DNA from: Photobacterium angustum
Lineage (GTDB): Bacteria > Pseudomonadota > Gammaproteobacteria > Enterobacterales > Vibrionaceae
NCBI RefSeq assembly: GCF_003026365.1
Contig: NZ_PYOM01000027.1
Coordinates: forward strand, 1 to 60,803
DNA length: 60,803 nucleotides
Direction: 5' to 3'
The translations under genes were made by a program, and so were the position numbers. Positions 17,518-26,350 of the stretch are shown here, piece by piece; position 1 is the stretch's first letter, and the number at the start of each line of letters is the position of its first letter. Under the pieces are notes generated by a model. The model saw only the letters and a list, made by a program, of their open reading frames with translations. It was not told where the DNA came from and did no database searches.

Positions 17518-20076
17518 ATGTCTAAAGGTACTACCGATTTACCGGTCGACCCTTTTCGCGATCGCGAAGCATCTAATTATGAAAACCCGATCCCAAGCCG
17601 TGAACACTTACTTGAAGTGATTCGTGGTTTTAGTACACCGGTGAGTCGTGATCAGTTATTTGCTGAGCTAAAGCTAGAAGGCGATGATCACTATGAAGGC
17701 TTACGCCGTCGTTTACGTGCGATGGAGCGTGATGGCCAGTTAATTTTCACTCGTCGTCAATGTTATGCGTTGCCTGAACGTTTAGATTTGATCAAAGGTT
17801 ACGTTATGGGTCACCGTGACGGCTTTGGTTTTTTACGTCCAGAGGGCTCGCTAGGTAAAGACAATGATTTGTTATTACCTCATCACCAAATGCGTAGTGT
17901 GATCCACGGTGATTACATTTTGGCGCAAGCGGGCGGTGAAGATAAGCGTGGTCGTAAAGAAGCGCGTGTGGTACGCGTATTAAAAGAAAGCACAGCACAG
18001 ATTGTTGGTCGCTTTTTCCTTGAAGATGGCATGGGCTATGTGGTGCCAGACGATTCGCGCATTGCTCAAGATATCATTATCCCACAAGACGTTCGCCAAG
18101 GTGCACGCATGGGTAATGTTGTGGTTGTCGAAATCAATCAACGTGCAACACGTCAGCACAATGCTGTTGGTCGTATTGTCGAAGTACTGGGCGAAAATAT
18201 GGCGCCGGGTATGGAGATTGATATTGCGTTACGCACCCATGATATTCCGCACGTATGGCCATCAGAAGTTGATAAAGAAATTCAACATTTGACAGAAGAA
18301 GTGCCAGAAGAGGCGAAAAAAGGCCGTGTAGATTTACGTCAATTACCACTGGTCACCATTGATGGCGAAGATGCTCGCGACTTTGATGATGCGGTTCACT
18401 GTGAGCGTACTACATCAGGTGGCTGGCGTTTATGGGTTGCGATTGCCGATGTGAGTTATTACGTCCGTCATAAATCAGCACTTGATAACGAAGCCGTTAA
18501 GCGTGGTAACTCGGTTTACTTCCCTGCACAAGTGATCCCAATGTTGCCGGAAGTGCTTTCTAATGGATTATGTTCACTGAACCCGCAAGTTGATCGCTTG
18601 TGTATGGTGTGTGAAATGACCATTTCTGACACCGGTGAGTTAACAGGTTACAAACACTACGAAGCGGTCATGAATTCTCACGCTCGTTTGACTTACACCA
18701 AAGTAAGTAAAATGCTTGAAGGCGATGAAGAACTTCGTCAGCGTTATGAACCACTTGTTCCGCATTTAGAAGAGCTTTACAGCATGTTCAAAGTGCTGAA
18801 AGCTGCACGTGAAGAGCGTGGTGCGATTGAATTTGAAACGGTTGAAACCCAGTTCATTTTCAATGCGGATCGTAAGATTGACCGTATTGTGCCGGCTGTG
18901 CGTAATGAAGCGCATAAGATCATCGAAGAATGTATGATTTTAGCTAACATTGCTTCTGCACGTTTTGTTGAAAGTGCGAAAGAGCCAGCACTGTACCGAG
19001 TTCACGATACCCCAGGTGAAGAGCGCCTTCAGGGCTTCCGTGATTTCTTAGGTGAGCTAAGCTTACACCTTGGCGGTGGGTTAGAGCCAACGCCAAAAGA
19101 TTATGCAGAGCTAGCCAATGCAATTCAAACTCGAAAAGATCGCGAGTTAATCCAAACCATGCTGCTACGCTCAATGAAGCAGGCGGTATACCAAGGTGAC
19201 AATATTGGTCACTTCGGCTTGGCATTAACTGAATATGCGCACTTTACCTCGCCAATTCGTCGTTACCCTGATTTAACGCTGCACCGCGCGATTAAATATT
19301 TAGTTGCGAAGCAAGCTGGTAACAGTGGTAATACAACACCAACGGGTGGTTTCCATTACTCATTTGATGAAATTGATGCATTAGGTGAGCAATGTTCAAT
19401 GACTGAACGCCGTGCTGATGACGCAACGCGTGATGTCTCTGATTGGCTTAAATGTGAATACATGCAAGATCACTTAGGCGATGAGTTCGACGGTGTGATT
19501 GCTAATGTGACAGGTTTTGGCTTCTTTGTTCGCTTAAACGAATTGAACATCGATGGTTTAGTTCATATTTCAAACCTAGCTAATGACTACTACCAGTTTG
19601 ATCCAGTAGGTCAACGCTTGGTAGGTGATAGCTCTGGTGTGGTATACCGTTTAGGCGATACCGTGAAAGTGAAAGTGGCATCGATTAACTTAAACGATCG
19701 TCAGATTGACTTTGATATTGTTGGCTCTGAGCGCAAGCAACGTGGTGCAGGTAAAACGGCTAAGAGCCATGAGAAAAAACAGCGTTTACGTAAAGCCGAT
19801 GGCCTACGTCGTCAAAGCCTGAAAGTGTACAAATCAGAAGATGGCGTGGCAAAACAAGAAGAGCGCAGTGAATCAAAACGTGAACGCTCTTCGGTACGTA
19901 AAAAGCTAAAAGAAGGCGCAATTCCACTGGCAGACGAGAAGAAAAAACCGAAGCCAAAGAAACGCCGTAAGCCGACGGATGAAAAACCGAAAGCTGAGAC
20001 TAAAAAGAAACCGAAATCTCGCAAAAAGAAAAAGCAACGTGCGGGAAAAGCCGAACGCGCAGCAAAGAAGAGTTAA
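17518..20076 (+). CDS. rnr: Ribonuclease R
   Basis: RNase R is a processive 3'-5' exoribonuclease of the RNB family that degrades structured RNA and acts in trans-translation and the cold. It has an N-terminal helix-turn-helix, two cold-shock domains, the RNB core with DGEDARDFDDAV near residue 285, and an S1 domain near 640-720. A long Lys/Arg-rich tail (about 735-852) ends the chain. ATG 17518 follows AGGAAAA; the upstream TTG 17497 has no support. At 852 aa it is slightly longer than E. coli (813) because of the tail. rlmB begins 3 bp later. Confidence 0.96.
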   Translation: MSKGTTDLPVDPFRDREASNYENPIPSREHLLEVIRGFSTPVSRDQLFAELKLEGDDHYEGLRRRLRAMERDGQLIFTRRQCYALPERLDLIKGYVMGHRDGFGFLRPEGSLGKDNDLLLPHHQMRSVIHGDYILAQAGGEDKRGRKEARVVRVLKESTAQIVGRFFLEDGMGYVVPDDSRIAQDIIIPQDVRQGARMGNVVVVEINQRATRQHNAVGRIVEVLGENMAPGMEIDIALRTHDIPHVWPSEVDKEIQHLTEEVPEEAKKGRVDLRQLPLVTIDGEDARDFDDAVHCERTTSGGWRLWVAIADVSYYVRHKSALDNEAVKRGNSVYFPAQVIPMLPEVLSNGLCSLNPQVDRLCMVCEMTISDTGELTGYKHYEAVMNSHARLTYTKVSKMLEGDEELRQRYEPLVPHLEELYSMFKVLKAAREERGAIEFETVETQFIFNADRKIDRIVPAVRNEAHKIIEECMILANIASARFVESAKEPALYRVHDTPGEERLQGFRDFLGELSLHLGGGLEPTPKDYAELANAIQTRKDRELIQTMLLRSMKQAVYQGDNIGHFGLALTEYAHFTSPIRRYPDLTLHRAIKYLVAKQAGNSGNTTPTGGFHYSFDEIDALGEQCSMTERRADDATRDVSDWLKCEYMQDHLGDEFDGVIANVTGFGFFVRLNELNIDGLVHISNLANDYYQFDPVGQRLVGDSSGVVYRLGDTVKVKVASINLNDRQIDFDIVGSERKQRGAGKTAKSHEKKQRLRKADGLRRQSLKVYKSEDGVAKQEERSESKRERSSVRKKLKEGAIPLADEKKKPKPKKRRKPTDEKPKAETKKKPKSRKKKKQRAGKAERAAKKS

Positions 20077-20079
20077 ACC

Positions 20080-20814
20080 ATGAGTAATGATATGATTTTT
20101 GGCATCCATGCCGTGAAAGCAGTGCTGGCATCTGATCCAGTTCGTTTTATTGAAGTATTTGTACTGAAAGGACGAGAAGATGATCGCTTACTGCCGCTAG
20201 TAACGGAGCTGCAGTCACTAGGTATCACGATCCAAGAAGCAGGGCGTAAAGCACTTGATGACAAAGTAAAAGGTGCTTCTCACCAAGGTATCGTTGCGCG
20301 TGTTCGTCCGGGTAAGCAATATAATGAGAACGATCTCGATGATTTATTAGTGGGTAAAGAAAACCCACTATTATTGATTTTAGATGGTGTGACTGATCCG
20401 CATAACTTAGGCGCATGTCTACGTAATGCGGATGCAGCGGGTGCGGTTGCTGTTATCGTCCCGAAAGATCGTTCTGCACAACTGAACGCTACGGCAAGTA
20501 AAGTTGCCTGTGGCGCGGCTGAAATAATGCCGTTAGTACGAGTGACTAACTTGGCGCGTACCATGCGTGCACTGCAAGATAAAGGCGTATGGATTGTAGG
20601 TACGGCTGGTGAAGCAACGCATGATATTTACCAAAGTAAGCTGACTGGTCCATTAGCGATTGTGATGGGGGCAGAAGGCGAAGGTATGCGTCGTTTAACT
20701 CGTGAAACCTGTGATGATTTGATTAAAATTCCAATGGCAGGTTCGGTATCAAGCTTAAACGTATCAGTAGCAACAGGTATCTGTTTGTTTGAAGCGGTAC
20801 GTCAACGTAGCTAA
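20080..20814 (+). CDS. rlmB: 23S rRNA 2'-O-methyltransferase RlmB (Gm2251)
   Basis: RlmB methylates G2251 in the P-loop of 23S rRNA. It is a SPOUT-fold enzyme with an N-terminal substrate-binding domain. SpoU motifs are visible: DPHNLGACLRNADAAG, GAEGEGMRRLT and IPMAGSVSSLNVSVATGI. The 244-aa length matches E. coli (243). It lies 3 bp after rnr, and the transcript ends at 20871-20908. Confidence 0.96.
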   Translation: MSNDMIFGIHAVKAVLASDPVRFIEVFVLKGREDDRLLPLVTELQSLGITIQEAGRKALDDKVKGASHQGIVARVRPGKQYNENDLDDLLVGKENPLLLILDGVTDPHNLGACLRNADAAGAVAVIVPKDRSAQLNATASKVACGAAEIMPLVRVTNLARTMRALQDKGVWIVGTAGEATHDIYQSKLTGPLAIVMGAEGEGMRRLTRETCDDLIKIPMAGSVSSLNVSVATGICLFEAVRQRS

Positions 20815-20870
20815 TATGTTACTGACAACACTAAAGCATGTTACACATTTAACCGTGTGTCAGTAATCCC

Positions 20871-20908
20871 ACACCCTTATTCGGTTTAACTGGATAAGGG
20901 TGTTTTTA
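20871..20908 (+). terminator. Terminator of rnr-rlmB
   Basis: ACACCCTTAT and ATAAGGGTGT form a perfect 10-bp stem with an 18-nt loop, followed by T5. Confidence 0.88.
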
Positions 20909-21046
20909 TTAAGATAGACAAACAGTCAAGATAACTTGCCAGTGGGCAGGAAAAACCTTGGTGTAGAGCACAGAATTTTCTTGCTTCAATTGATCATTCT
21001 CTGTACTATCCATCGTCCAAATTCTCGGTTCTTTTTTTAGTTCCTT

Positions 21047-21080
21047 GCTTCCCCAGGATAACCGAGCCGACAAGGGAAGC
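21047..21080 (+). promoter_or_regulatory. Candidate S6:S18-binding leader of rpsF
   Basis: A 7-bp stem (GCTTCCC at 21047-21053 with GGGAAGC at 21074-21080) closes a loop that includes AACCGAGCCGACAA, just before the rpsF ribosome-binding site. Leaders of rpsF operons carry a CCG-containing hairpin that S6:S18 binds for feedback. The stem is seen directly; the autoregulatory role is by family analogy. Confidence 0.5.
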
Positions 21081-21104
21081 TGAATAATCCGTAAGGAGCA
21101 ACCA

Positions 21105-21494
21105 ATGCGTCATTACGAAATCGTATTCATGGTGCACCCTGATCAAAGCGAGCAAGTTGCTGGCATGATCGAGCGTTACACTGCTGCTATCAAAGATTCT
21201 GGTGGTCAGATTCACCGTCTAGAAGATTGGGGCCGTCGTCAAATGGCTTACCCAATCAACAAACTGCACAAAGCACACTACGTTCTAATGAACGTTGAAG
21301 CTGAGCAGTCTGTAGTTGACGAGCTTGAGTCAAACTTCCGCTTCAACGATGCAGTGATCCGTAACATGATCATGCGTACTAAGAACGCTGTTACTGAGCC
21401 ATCTCCAATGATGAAGGCTAAAGAAGAGCGTTTCACTAAGCGTGAAGATCGTGCAGAAACTGCACAATCTGAAGGCGAAGCAGCTGCTGAGTAA
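21105..21494 (+). CDS. rpsF: 30S ribosomal protein S6
   Basis: S6 is a small-subunit protein that pairs with S18 on the platform. The MRHYEIVFMVHPDQSEQ start and GRRQMAYPI segment are highly conserved. The 129-aa chain ends in an acidic tail with EGEAAAE. A strong TAAGGAG precedes ATG 21105. It heads the four-gene operon with priB, rpsR and rplI. Confidence 0.97.
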   Translation: MRHYEIVFMVHPDQSEQVAGMIERYTAAIKDSGGQIHRLEDWGRRQMAYPINKLHKAHYVLMNVEAEQSVVDELESNFRFNDAVIRNMIMRTKNAVTEPSPMMKAKEERFTKREDRAETAQSEGEAAAE

Positions 21495-21503
21495 TTTGTA
21501 TAA

Positions 21504-21806
21504 ATGACCAATCGTCTGGAGTTAGTTGGCACTATTGCTAAACAACCCAAACGAAGCCAGTCTCCTGCGGGCATTCCTCATTGTCACTTTGTGCTTGAGC
21601 ATCGCTCGATCCAACAGGAAGCAGGCCTACCACGCCAAGTATATTGTTATATTAACGTGGTAGTCAGTGGCAAAGGTCAACAAGTACTCACTCAAGATTT
21701 AGTTATCGGAAGCAATGTTAAGGTAAGAGGGTTTATCTCTTATCAAACCGGCCGTAACGGCATTGGTAAATTAGTATTGCACGCCGATCACATTGACATA
21801 ATTTAG
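21504..21806 (+). CDS. priB: Primosomal replication protein PriB
   Basis: PriB is a dimeric OB-fold single-strand-binding protein that bridges PriA and DnaT in replication restart. It resembles SSB, with the N-terminal MTNRLELVGTIAKQPKRS and the VKVRGFISYQ segment. Its 100-aa length and its place between rpsF and rpsR are characteristic. Confidence 0.95.
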   Translation: MTNRLELVGTIAKQPKRSQSPAGIPHCHFVLEHRSIQQEAGLPRQVYCYINVVVSGKGQQVLTQDLVIGSNVKVRGFISYQTGRNGIGKLVLHADHIDII

Positions 21807-21821
21807 ATCAGGAGATAGCCC

Positions 21822-22049
21822 ATGGCTCGTTTCTTCCGTCGTCGTAAATTCTGCCGTTTCACTGCAGAAGGCGTACAAGAGATTGACTACAAAGACGTAG
21901 CAACTCTAAAAAACTACATCACTGAAGCTGGTAAAATCGTACCTAGCCGTATCACTGGTACTCGCGCTAAATACCAGCGTCAGCTAGCTCGCGCTATCAA
22001 GCGTTCTCGTTACCTAGCACTTCTACCGTACACTGACAAGCATCAGTAA
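21822..22049 (+). CDS. rpsR: 30S ribosomal protein S18
   Basis: S18 is the 75-aa partner of S6. It has the basic start MARFFRRRKFCRF, the central DYKDVATLKNYITE and the RAIKRSRYLALLPY end. An AGGAG site lies before ATG 21822. Confidence 0.97.
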   Translation: MARFFRRRKFCRFTAEGVQEIDYKDVATLKNYITEAGKIVPSRITGTRAKYQRQLARAIKRSRYLALLPYTDKHQ

Positions 22050-22087
22050 TCGGTAGTAGTTTTTAGACTTTTATAGAGGACAAGATA

Positions 22088-22540
22088 ATGCAAGTTATTC
22101 TACTTGATAAAATCGCTAACCTAGGTAGCCTTGGCGACCAAGTTAACGTTAAAGCTGGCTACGCTCGTAACTTCCTTATCCCACAAGCTAAGGCAGTAAT
22201 GGCAACTAAAGCTAACGTTGAAATGTTCGAAGCACGTCGTGCAGAGCTAGAAGCTAAAGTTGCTGAGCAACAAGCTGCTGCTCAAGCTCGTGCTGAAGCA
22301 CTAAACGCACTAGAAGCAGTAGTAATTGCTTCTAAAGCTGGTGACGAAGGTAAACTATTCGGTTCTATCGGTACTCGTGACATCGCTGATGCAGTAACTG
22401 CTGCTGGCGTTGCACTTGTTAAGAGCGAAGTACGTCTACCTGAAGGTGCACTACGTACTACTGGCGAATTCGAAGTTAGCGTTCAGCTAAATTCAGATGT
22501 ATTCGCAACTGTTAAACTAAACGTTGTTGCTGCAGAGTAA
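22088..22540 (+). CDS. rplI: 50S ribosomal protein L9
   Basis: L9 is an elongated large-subunit protein that helps maintain reading frame. It has the N-domain MQVILLDKIANLGSLGDQV..KAGYARNFL, a long connecting helix (about 40-75) and the C-domain. The 150-aa length is standard. A terminator follows at 22561-22588. Confidence 0.97.
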   Translation: MQVILLDKIANLGSLGDQVNVKAGYARNFLIPQAKAVMATKANVEMFEARRAELEAKVAEQQAAAQARAEALNALEAVVIASKAGDEGKLFGSIGTRDIADAVTAAGVALVKSEVRLPEGALRTTGEFEVSVQLNSDVFATVKLNVVAAE

Positions 22541-22560
22541 TCGCTTTTAGCTTTAATAGA

Positions 22561-22588
22561 AAAAACCAGCCTTCGGGCTGGTTTTTTT
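22561..22588 (+). terminator. Terminator of the rpsF-rplI operon
   Basis: AAAAACCAGC and GCTGGTTTTT flank a CTTCGG-type loop, followed by T residues. It is nearly the same sequence as the purA terminator. Confidence 0.92.
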
Positions 22589-22634
22589 ATGTCTGAAATT
22601 TGAGAAGGAAAACCGTTAGCGTCAATCCTTAGCT

Positions 22635-23393
22635 TTACTTCATACTGTAAATCAGGCTAACAATAGTACTAGAATCGAAGTTTTTCATATTGTTAGGTAC
22701 CCAGGTGTAATAGGTATAGTTAAAGCCAATACTCAATGCGATGTTATCGGTGATCGAGTTGGTCAGTGATAAATCATTTTGGATCGTAGTGTTACTATTA
22801 CCAGCCACAATATTGGTTTTATTTTCCACAGAAAGTGTTTTAAGCGGTTTCCATGTCATGGTTAATGAGCTTTGTAAAACAGCTTCATTCACTACTTCTG
22901 GTTTGACTATATCATCATCAATTTCATCTAGGTTTGGATCTTGGTGACGAAAGCCAGGACCAATATCGACCAAGGTTTGAAACGTTTCATAGCTAAAGAG
23001 ACGATAACCGATACCAGCAGAAGCGAGTGAATCAACATAATATGGACCATAGCGATCATCAATATAGCTGCCGCTACCATATAAGTAATAGCCATCACGG
23101 ATCAGCATTTGTGTTTTCAAATTGGCTGAAATCTTACGTTTATCTTCTTCGCCATTTTTCTTCGCCATTAGTAGGCTAGTATCTGCGTTAGTTTTATAAC
23201 GACCTTTGATATATTGCAGATCATAATTAGCGTTTAGCGTCTGTGAATCTGAATTACCAGCAAGTGCTGTAAACCCAAGCCCCACCTCACTGGTAAAGTG
23301 AGAAGGCGAGACATCTTCTTCGATATCTTGATCGTCAGCAGCATAGGCTGCAGTATTGGCAAGCAGCAATAATGTCAGTAGGTATCTTGCCAA
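22635..23393 (-). CDS. DUF481 outer-membrane beta-barrel protein (YdiY type)
   Basis: This is a predicted outer-membrane protein of unknown function. A signal peptide (ARYLLTLLLLANTAAYA) is followed by an acidic stretch and a DUF481 barrel of alternating strands; GLGFTALAGNSDSQTLNANY and the C-terminal YTWVPNNMKNFDSSTIV.LIYSM are family-like. The start is uncertain. A TTG at 23393 lies 4 bases after GGGAGG; a GTG at 23405 is in frame but inside that site. It is transcribed opposite to the rpsF operon and divergently from dnaB. Confidence 0.82.
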   Translation of the reverse strand: MARYLLTLLLLANTAAYAADDQDIEEDVSPSHFTSEVGLGFTALAGNSDSQTLNANYDLQYIKGRYKTNADTSLLMAKKNGEEDKRKISANLKTQMLIRDGYYLYGSGSYIDDRYGPYYVDSLASAGIGYRLFSYETFQTLVDIGPGFRHQDPNLDEIDDDIVKPEVVNEAVLQSSLTMTWKPLKTLSVENKTNIVAGNSNTTIQNDLSLTNSITDNIALSIGFNYTYYTWVPNNMKNFDSSTIVSLIYSMK

Positions 23394-23642
23394 AGTTCCT
23401 CCCACGGCAGGTGTCGTAAATTAAGTGTTATTGATAATAAATATTATGCGCCCGCATTCTAACTCAAATTTGTCAGCTTTTGGTTAGGAATCCTTAACCT
23501 TGACTGTCAGATAATTTAAAAAGGCGCATAATTAAATAACCATTAGGTTTGATGCGAGTCGTAAGTTTATGACTGCTCAGAACCGAATGTATGGGGTATA
23601 CTACTATGCTTCATTCTTGTTCTTGGCTAATACGCAATTTCT

Positions 23643-25040
23643 ATGGCAGATAATAGTAAACCGAAAAAACCAAAAGATAATCAAATGGACGCCATTAAGA
23701 TGCCGCCTCACTCTTTAGAGGCTGAGCAATCTGTTCTTGGTGGTTTGATGCTGGATAACGAAAAGTGGGACATGGTGGCTGAAAAAGTCGTTGCCAATGA
23801 TTTCTACAGTCGTCCACACCGGATTATTTTTCAGGCGACAGCGGCACTATTGGAAGCGGGTCAGCCGCTAGATTTGATCACCCTGTCTGAAAACCTTGAG
23901 CAATCAAGCACACTTGATGATGTAGGCGGTTTTGCTTACTTAGCTGAACTGGCAAAAAATACGCCATCAGCGGCAAATATCTTAGCGTATGCTGATATTG
24001 TCCGAGAGCGTGCACTTATTCGTGACATGATTGGTGTGGCAAATGAAATTGCCGATGCCGGTTATGATCCACAGGGCCGTACCAGTGAAGACTTACTGGA
24101 TATGGCTGAAAGTAAAGTCTTTGCTATTGCAGAGCAACGTACCAACGATAAAGAAGGTCCACAAAACGTTGATACGATCTTAGAAAAGACCTTAGAACGT
24201 ATCGAGATTTTATACCAATCGCCACAAGATGGTGTGACAGGCGTATCGACAGGTTTTACCGATCTCAATAAAAAAACTGCCGGCCTTCAAGGCTCTGACT
24301 TAATCATTGTTGCGGCACGTCCATCGATGGGTAAAACTACCTTTGCGATGAACTTATGTGAAAACGCAGCAATGGAGCAGGAAAAACCTGTACTTATTTT
24401 CTCGTTAGAGATGCCAGCTGAACAGATCATGATGCGTATGTTGGCGTCACTTTCGCGTGTTGACCAAACTAAAATTCGTACCGGTCAACTCGATGATGAA
24501 GACTGGGCACGTATTTCATCAACAATGGGTATTCTTATGGAAAAGAAGAATATGTTCATTGATGATAGTTCTGGTTTAACACCAACGGAAGTCCGTTCAC
24601 GTGCTCGTCGTATTGCCCGCGATAATGGCGGCTTAAGCCTTATAATGATTGACTACTTGCAATTAATGCGAGTGCCGGGTCTACAAGATAACCGTACATT
24701 AGAGATCGCTGAGATTTCCCGCTCGTTAAAAGCGCTGGCAAAAGAATTAAACGTACCGGTTGTTGCCTTATCGCAGCTTAACCGATCGTTGGAGCAACGT
24801 GCCGATAAACGCCCTGTTAACTCAGATTTACGTGAATCCGGTGCGATCGAGCAGGATGCCGATTTAATTATGTTTATTTATCGTGATGAGGTTTATCACG
24901 AAGATAGTGCCCTGAAAGGGATCGCTGAAATCATCTTAGGTAAGCAACGTAATGGTCCTATCGGTACCGTCCGTTTAACCTTCCAAGGCCAGTTCTCTCG
25001 CTTTGATAATTATGCAGGTCCTGCCTACGATGAAGAGTAA
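23643..25040 (+). CDS. dnaB: Replicative DNA helicase DnaB
   Basis: DnaB is the hexameric 5'-3' fork helicase loaded by DnaC-like factors. The N-terminal domain (about 20-125) contacts primase. The RecA-like core has Walker A ARPSMGKTT near residue 223, Walker B LIMIDYLQLM near 335, and an Arg-finger region. At 465 aa it matches E. coli (471). alr follows after 27 bp, the usual neighbour. Confidence 0.97.
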   Translation: MADNSKPKKPKDNQMDAIKMPPHSLEAEQSVLGGLMLDNEKWDMVAEKVVANDFYSRPHRIIFQATAALLEAGQPLDLITLSENLEQSSTLDDVGGFAYLAELAKNTPSAANILAYADIVRERALIRDMIGVANEIADAGYDPQGRTSEDLLDMAESKVFAIAEQRTNDKEGPQNVDTILEKTLERIEILYQSPQDGVTGVSTGFTDLNKKTAGLQGSDLIIVAARPSMGKTTFAMNLCENAAMEQEKPVLIFSLEMPAEQIMMRMLASLSRVDQTKIRTGQLDDEDWARISSTMGILMEKKNMFIDDSSGLTPTEVRSRARRIARDNGGLSLIMIDYLQLMRVPGLQDNRTLEIAEISRSLKALAKELNVPVVALSQLNRSLEQRADKRPVNSDLRESGAIEQDADLIMFIYRDEVYHEDSALKGIAEIILGKQRNGPIGTVRLTFQGQFSRFDNYAGPAYDEE

Positions 25041-25067
25041 GCGTAAGAATATTATTTAGGATTTTGG

Positions 25068-26147
25068 ATGAAAGCTGCAACCGCACATATAGATACTGAA
25101 GCATTAGCCCACAATTTGGGGTTGATCCGTCAACACGCACCAAATAGTAAAGTTTTGGCGGTGGTTAAAGCGAATGCTTATGGGCATGGCTTACTTCGTG
25201 TTGCTCAAACGCTGACGAATGTTGACGCGTATGGTGTTGCTCGTATTGAAGAAGCATTAATTTTACGTGCTGGTGGGATTGTAAAACCTCTCTTATTATT
25301 AGAAGGGTTTTATGCACCGAGCGATCTTCCAGTATTAGTGACCAATAATATTCATACCGTGGTTCACTCTATTGAGCAATTGGAAGCACTAGAACAAACA
25401 GAGCTTGATAACCCGGTGCAAGTCTGGGTAAAAATTGATACCGGTATGCACCGCTTAGGTGTACGTCCAGAAGATCTGACGGATTTTATGGTGCGTTTAA
25501 ATGCCTGTGAAAATGTCGCAAAACCATTACGCTTTATTAGCCACTTTGGTAATGCTGATGATTTAAGCTCTGATATTACGTTAAAGCAGTTAGATACCTT
25601 TTTAGATTTGACTCAAGATTATCAAGGTGAACGTTCATTAGCCGCTTCTGCGGGGATTTTAGCGTGGCCTGATAGCCAGCTAGAATGGATTCGCCCAGGG
25701 ATCATTATGTATGGTGTTTCACCATTTAATGAGTCTGAACGTTTTGCTTCGGCTTATGATTTAAAGCCAGTGATGACATTAACATCTAGCCTGATTGCTG
25801 TACGTGATGTCAAAAAAGGCGAAAAAGTCGGTTACGGCGGTATTTGGACAAGTGAGCGAGATACCAAAGTCGGTGTAATTGCAATTGGTTATGGCGATGG
25901 TTATCCACGTACCGCACCCAACGGCACGCCAGTGCTTGTTAATGGTCGTATTGTACCTATGGCAGGGCGTGTATCGATGGACATGCTAACGGTTGATTTA
26001 GGGCCCGATGCTCAAGATAAAGTGGGTGATACCGCTATCTTATGGGGTGAGGGACTTCCAGCTGAAGTTGTAGCAGAGCACATAGGCACAATTGCTTATG
26101 AGTTGGTGACGAAATTAACACCACGGGTTGCGATGGCATATACGTGA
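25068..26147 (+). CDS. alr: Alanine racemase
   Basis: Alr is a PLP enzyme that supplies D-alanine for peptidoglycan. The cofactor lysine is K34 in VVKANAYGHG, and the catalytic tyrosine lies in the VGYGGIWTSE segment near residue 254. The length of 359 aa equals E. coli Alr. ATG 25068 has GGATTTTGG upstream. A terminator follows at 26188-26216. Confidence 0.96.
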   Translation: MKAATAHIDTEALAHNLGLIRQHAPNSKVLAVVKANAYGHGLLRVAQTLTNVDAYGVARIEEALILRAGGIVKPLLLLEGFYAPSDLPVLVTNNIHTVVHSIEQLEALEQTELDNPVQVWVKIDTGMHRLGVRPEDLTDFMVRLNACENVAKPLRFISHFGNADDLSSDITLKQLDTFLDLTQDYQGERSLAASAGILAWPDSQLEWIRPGIIMYGVSPFNESERFASAYDLKPVMTLTSSLIAVRDVKKGEKVGYGGIWTSERDTKVGVIAIGYGDGYPRTAPNGTPVLVNGRIVPMAGRVSMDMLTVDLGPDAQDKVGDTAILWGEGLPAEVVAEHIGTIAYELVTKLTPRVAMAYT

Positions 26148-26187
26148 TGAATTGATATTGGATGACGAGTCTTAATGGAATAAAGCG

Positions 26188-26216
26188 AAAGCCGTAGCGG
26201 ATGCTGCGGCTTTCTT
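26188..26216 (+). terminator. Terminator of dnaB-alr
   Basis: GAAAGCCG.AGC and GCTG.CGGCTTTC form a stem with a small loop, ending in TTTCTT. Confidence 0.75.
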
Positions 26217-26276
26217 CGTTAAGTAGCGCTCGCCGTGAGCCGTTAAAACGCAGTGACTAAATTAACAATAAAAATA

Positions 26277-26292
26277 CGTGACATGCGTCACA
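26277..26292. promoter_or_regulatory. Candidate CRP site upstream of the C69 dipeptidase
   Basis: CGTGA-N6-TCACA matches the CRP consensus TGTGA-N6-TCACA at nine of ten positions. Its centre (26284.5) lies about 41 bp before a likely start, judged from a TATACC -10 at 26313-26318. That is the class II position. Confidence 0.5.
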
Positions 26293-26350
26293 AAAATAAG
26301 CTGTTTTCACCGTATACCTTTAGTTAGATTTTTATTTAAAGGTACTTCTC

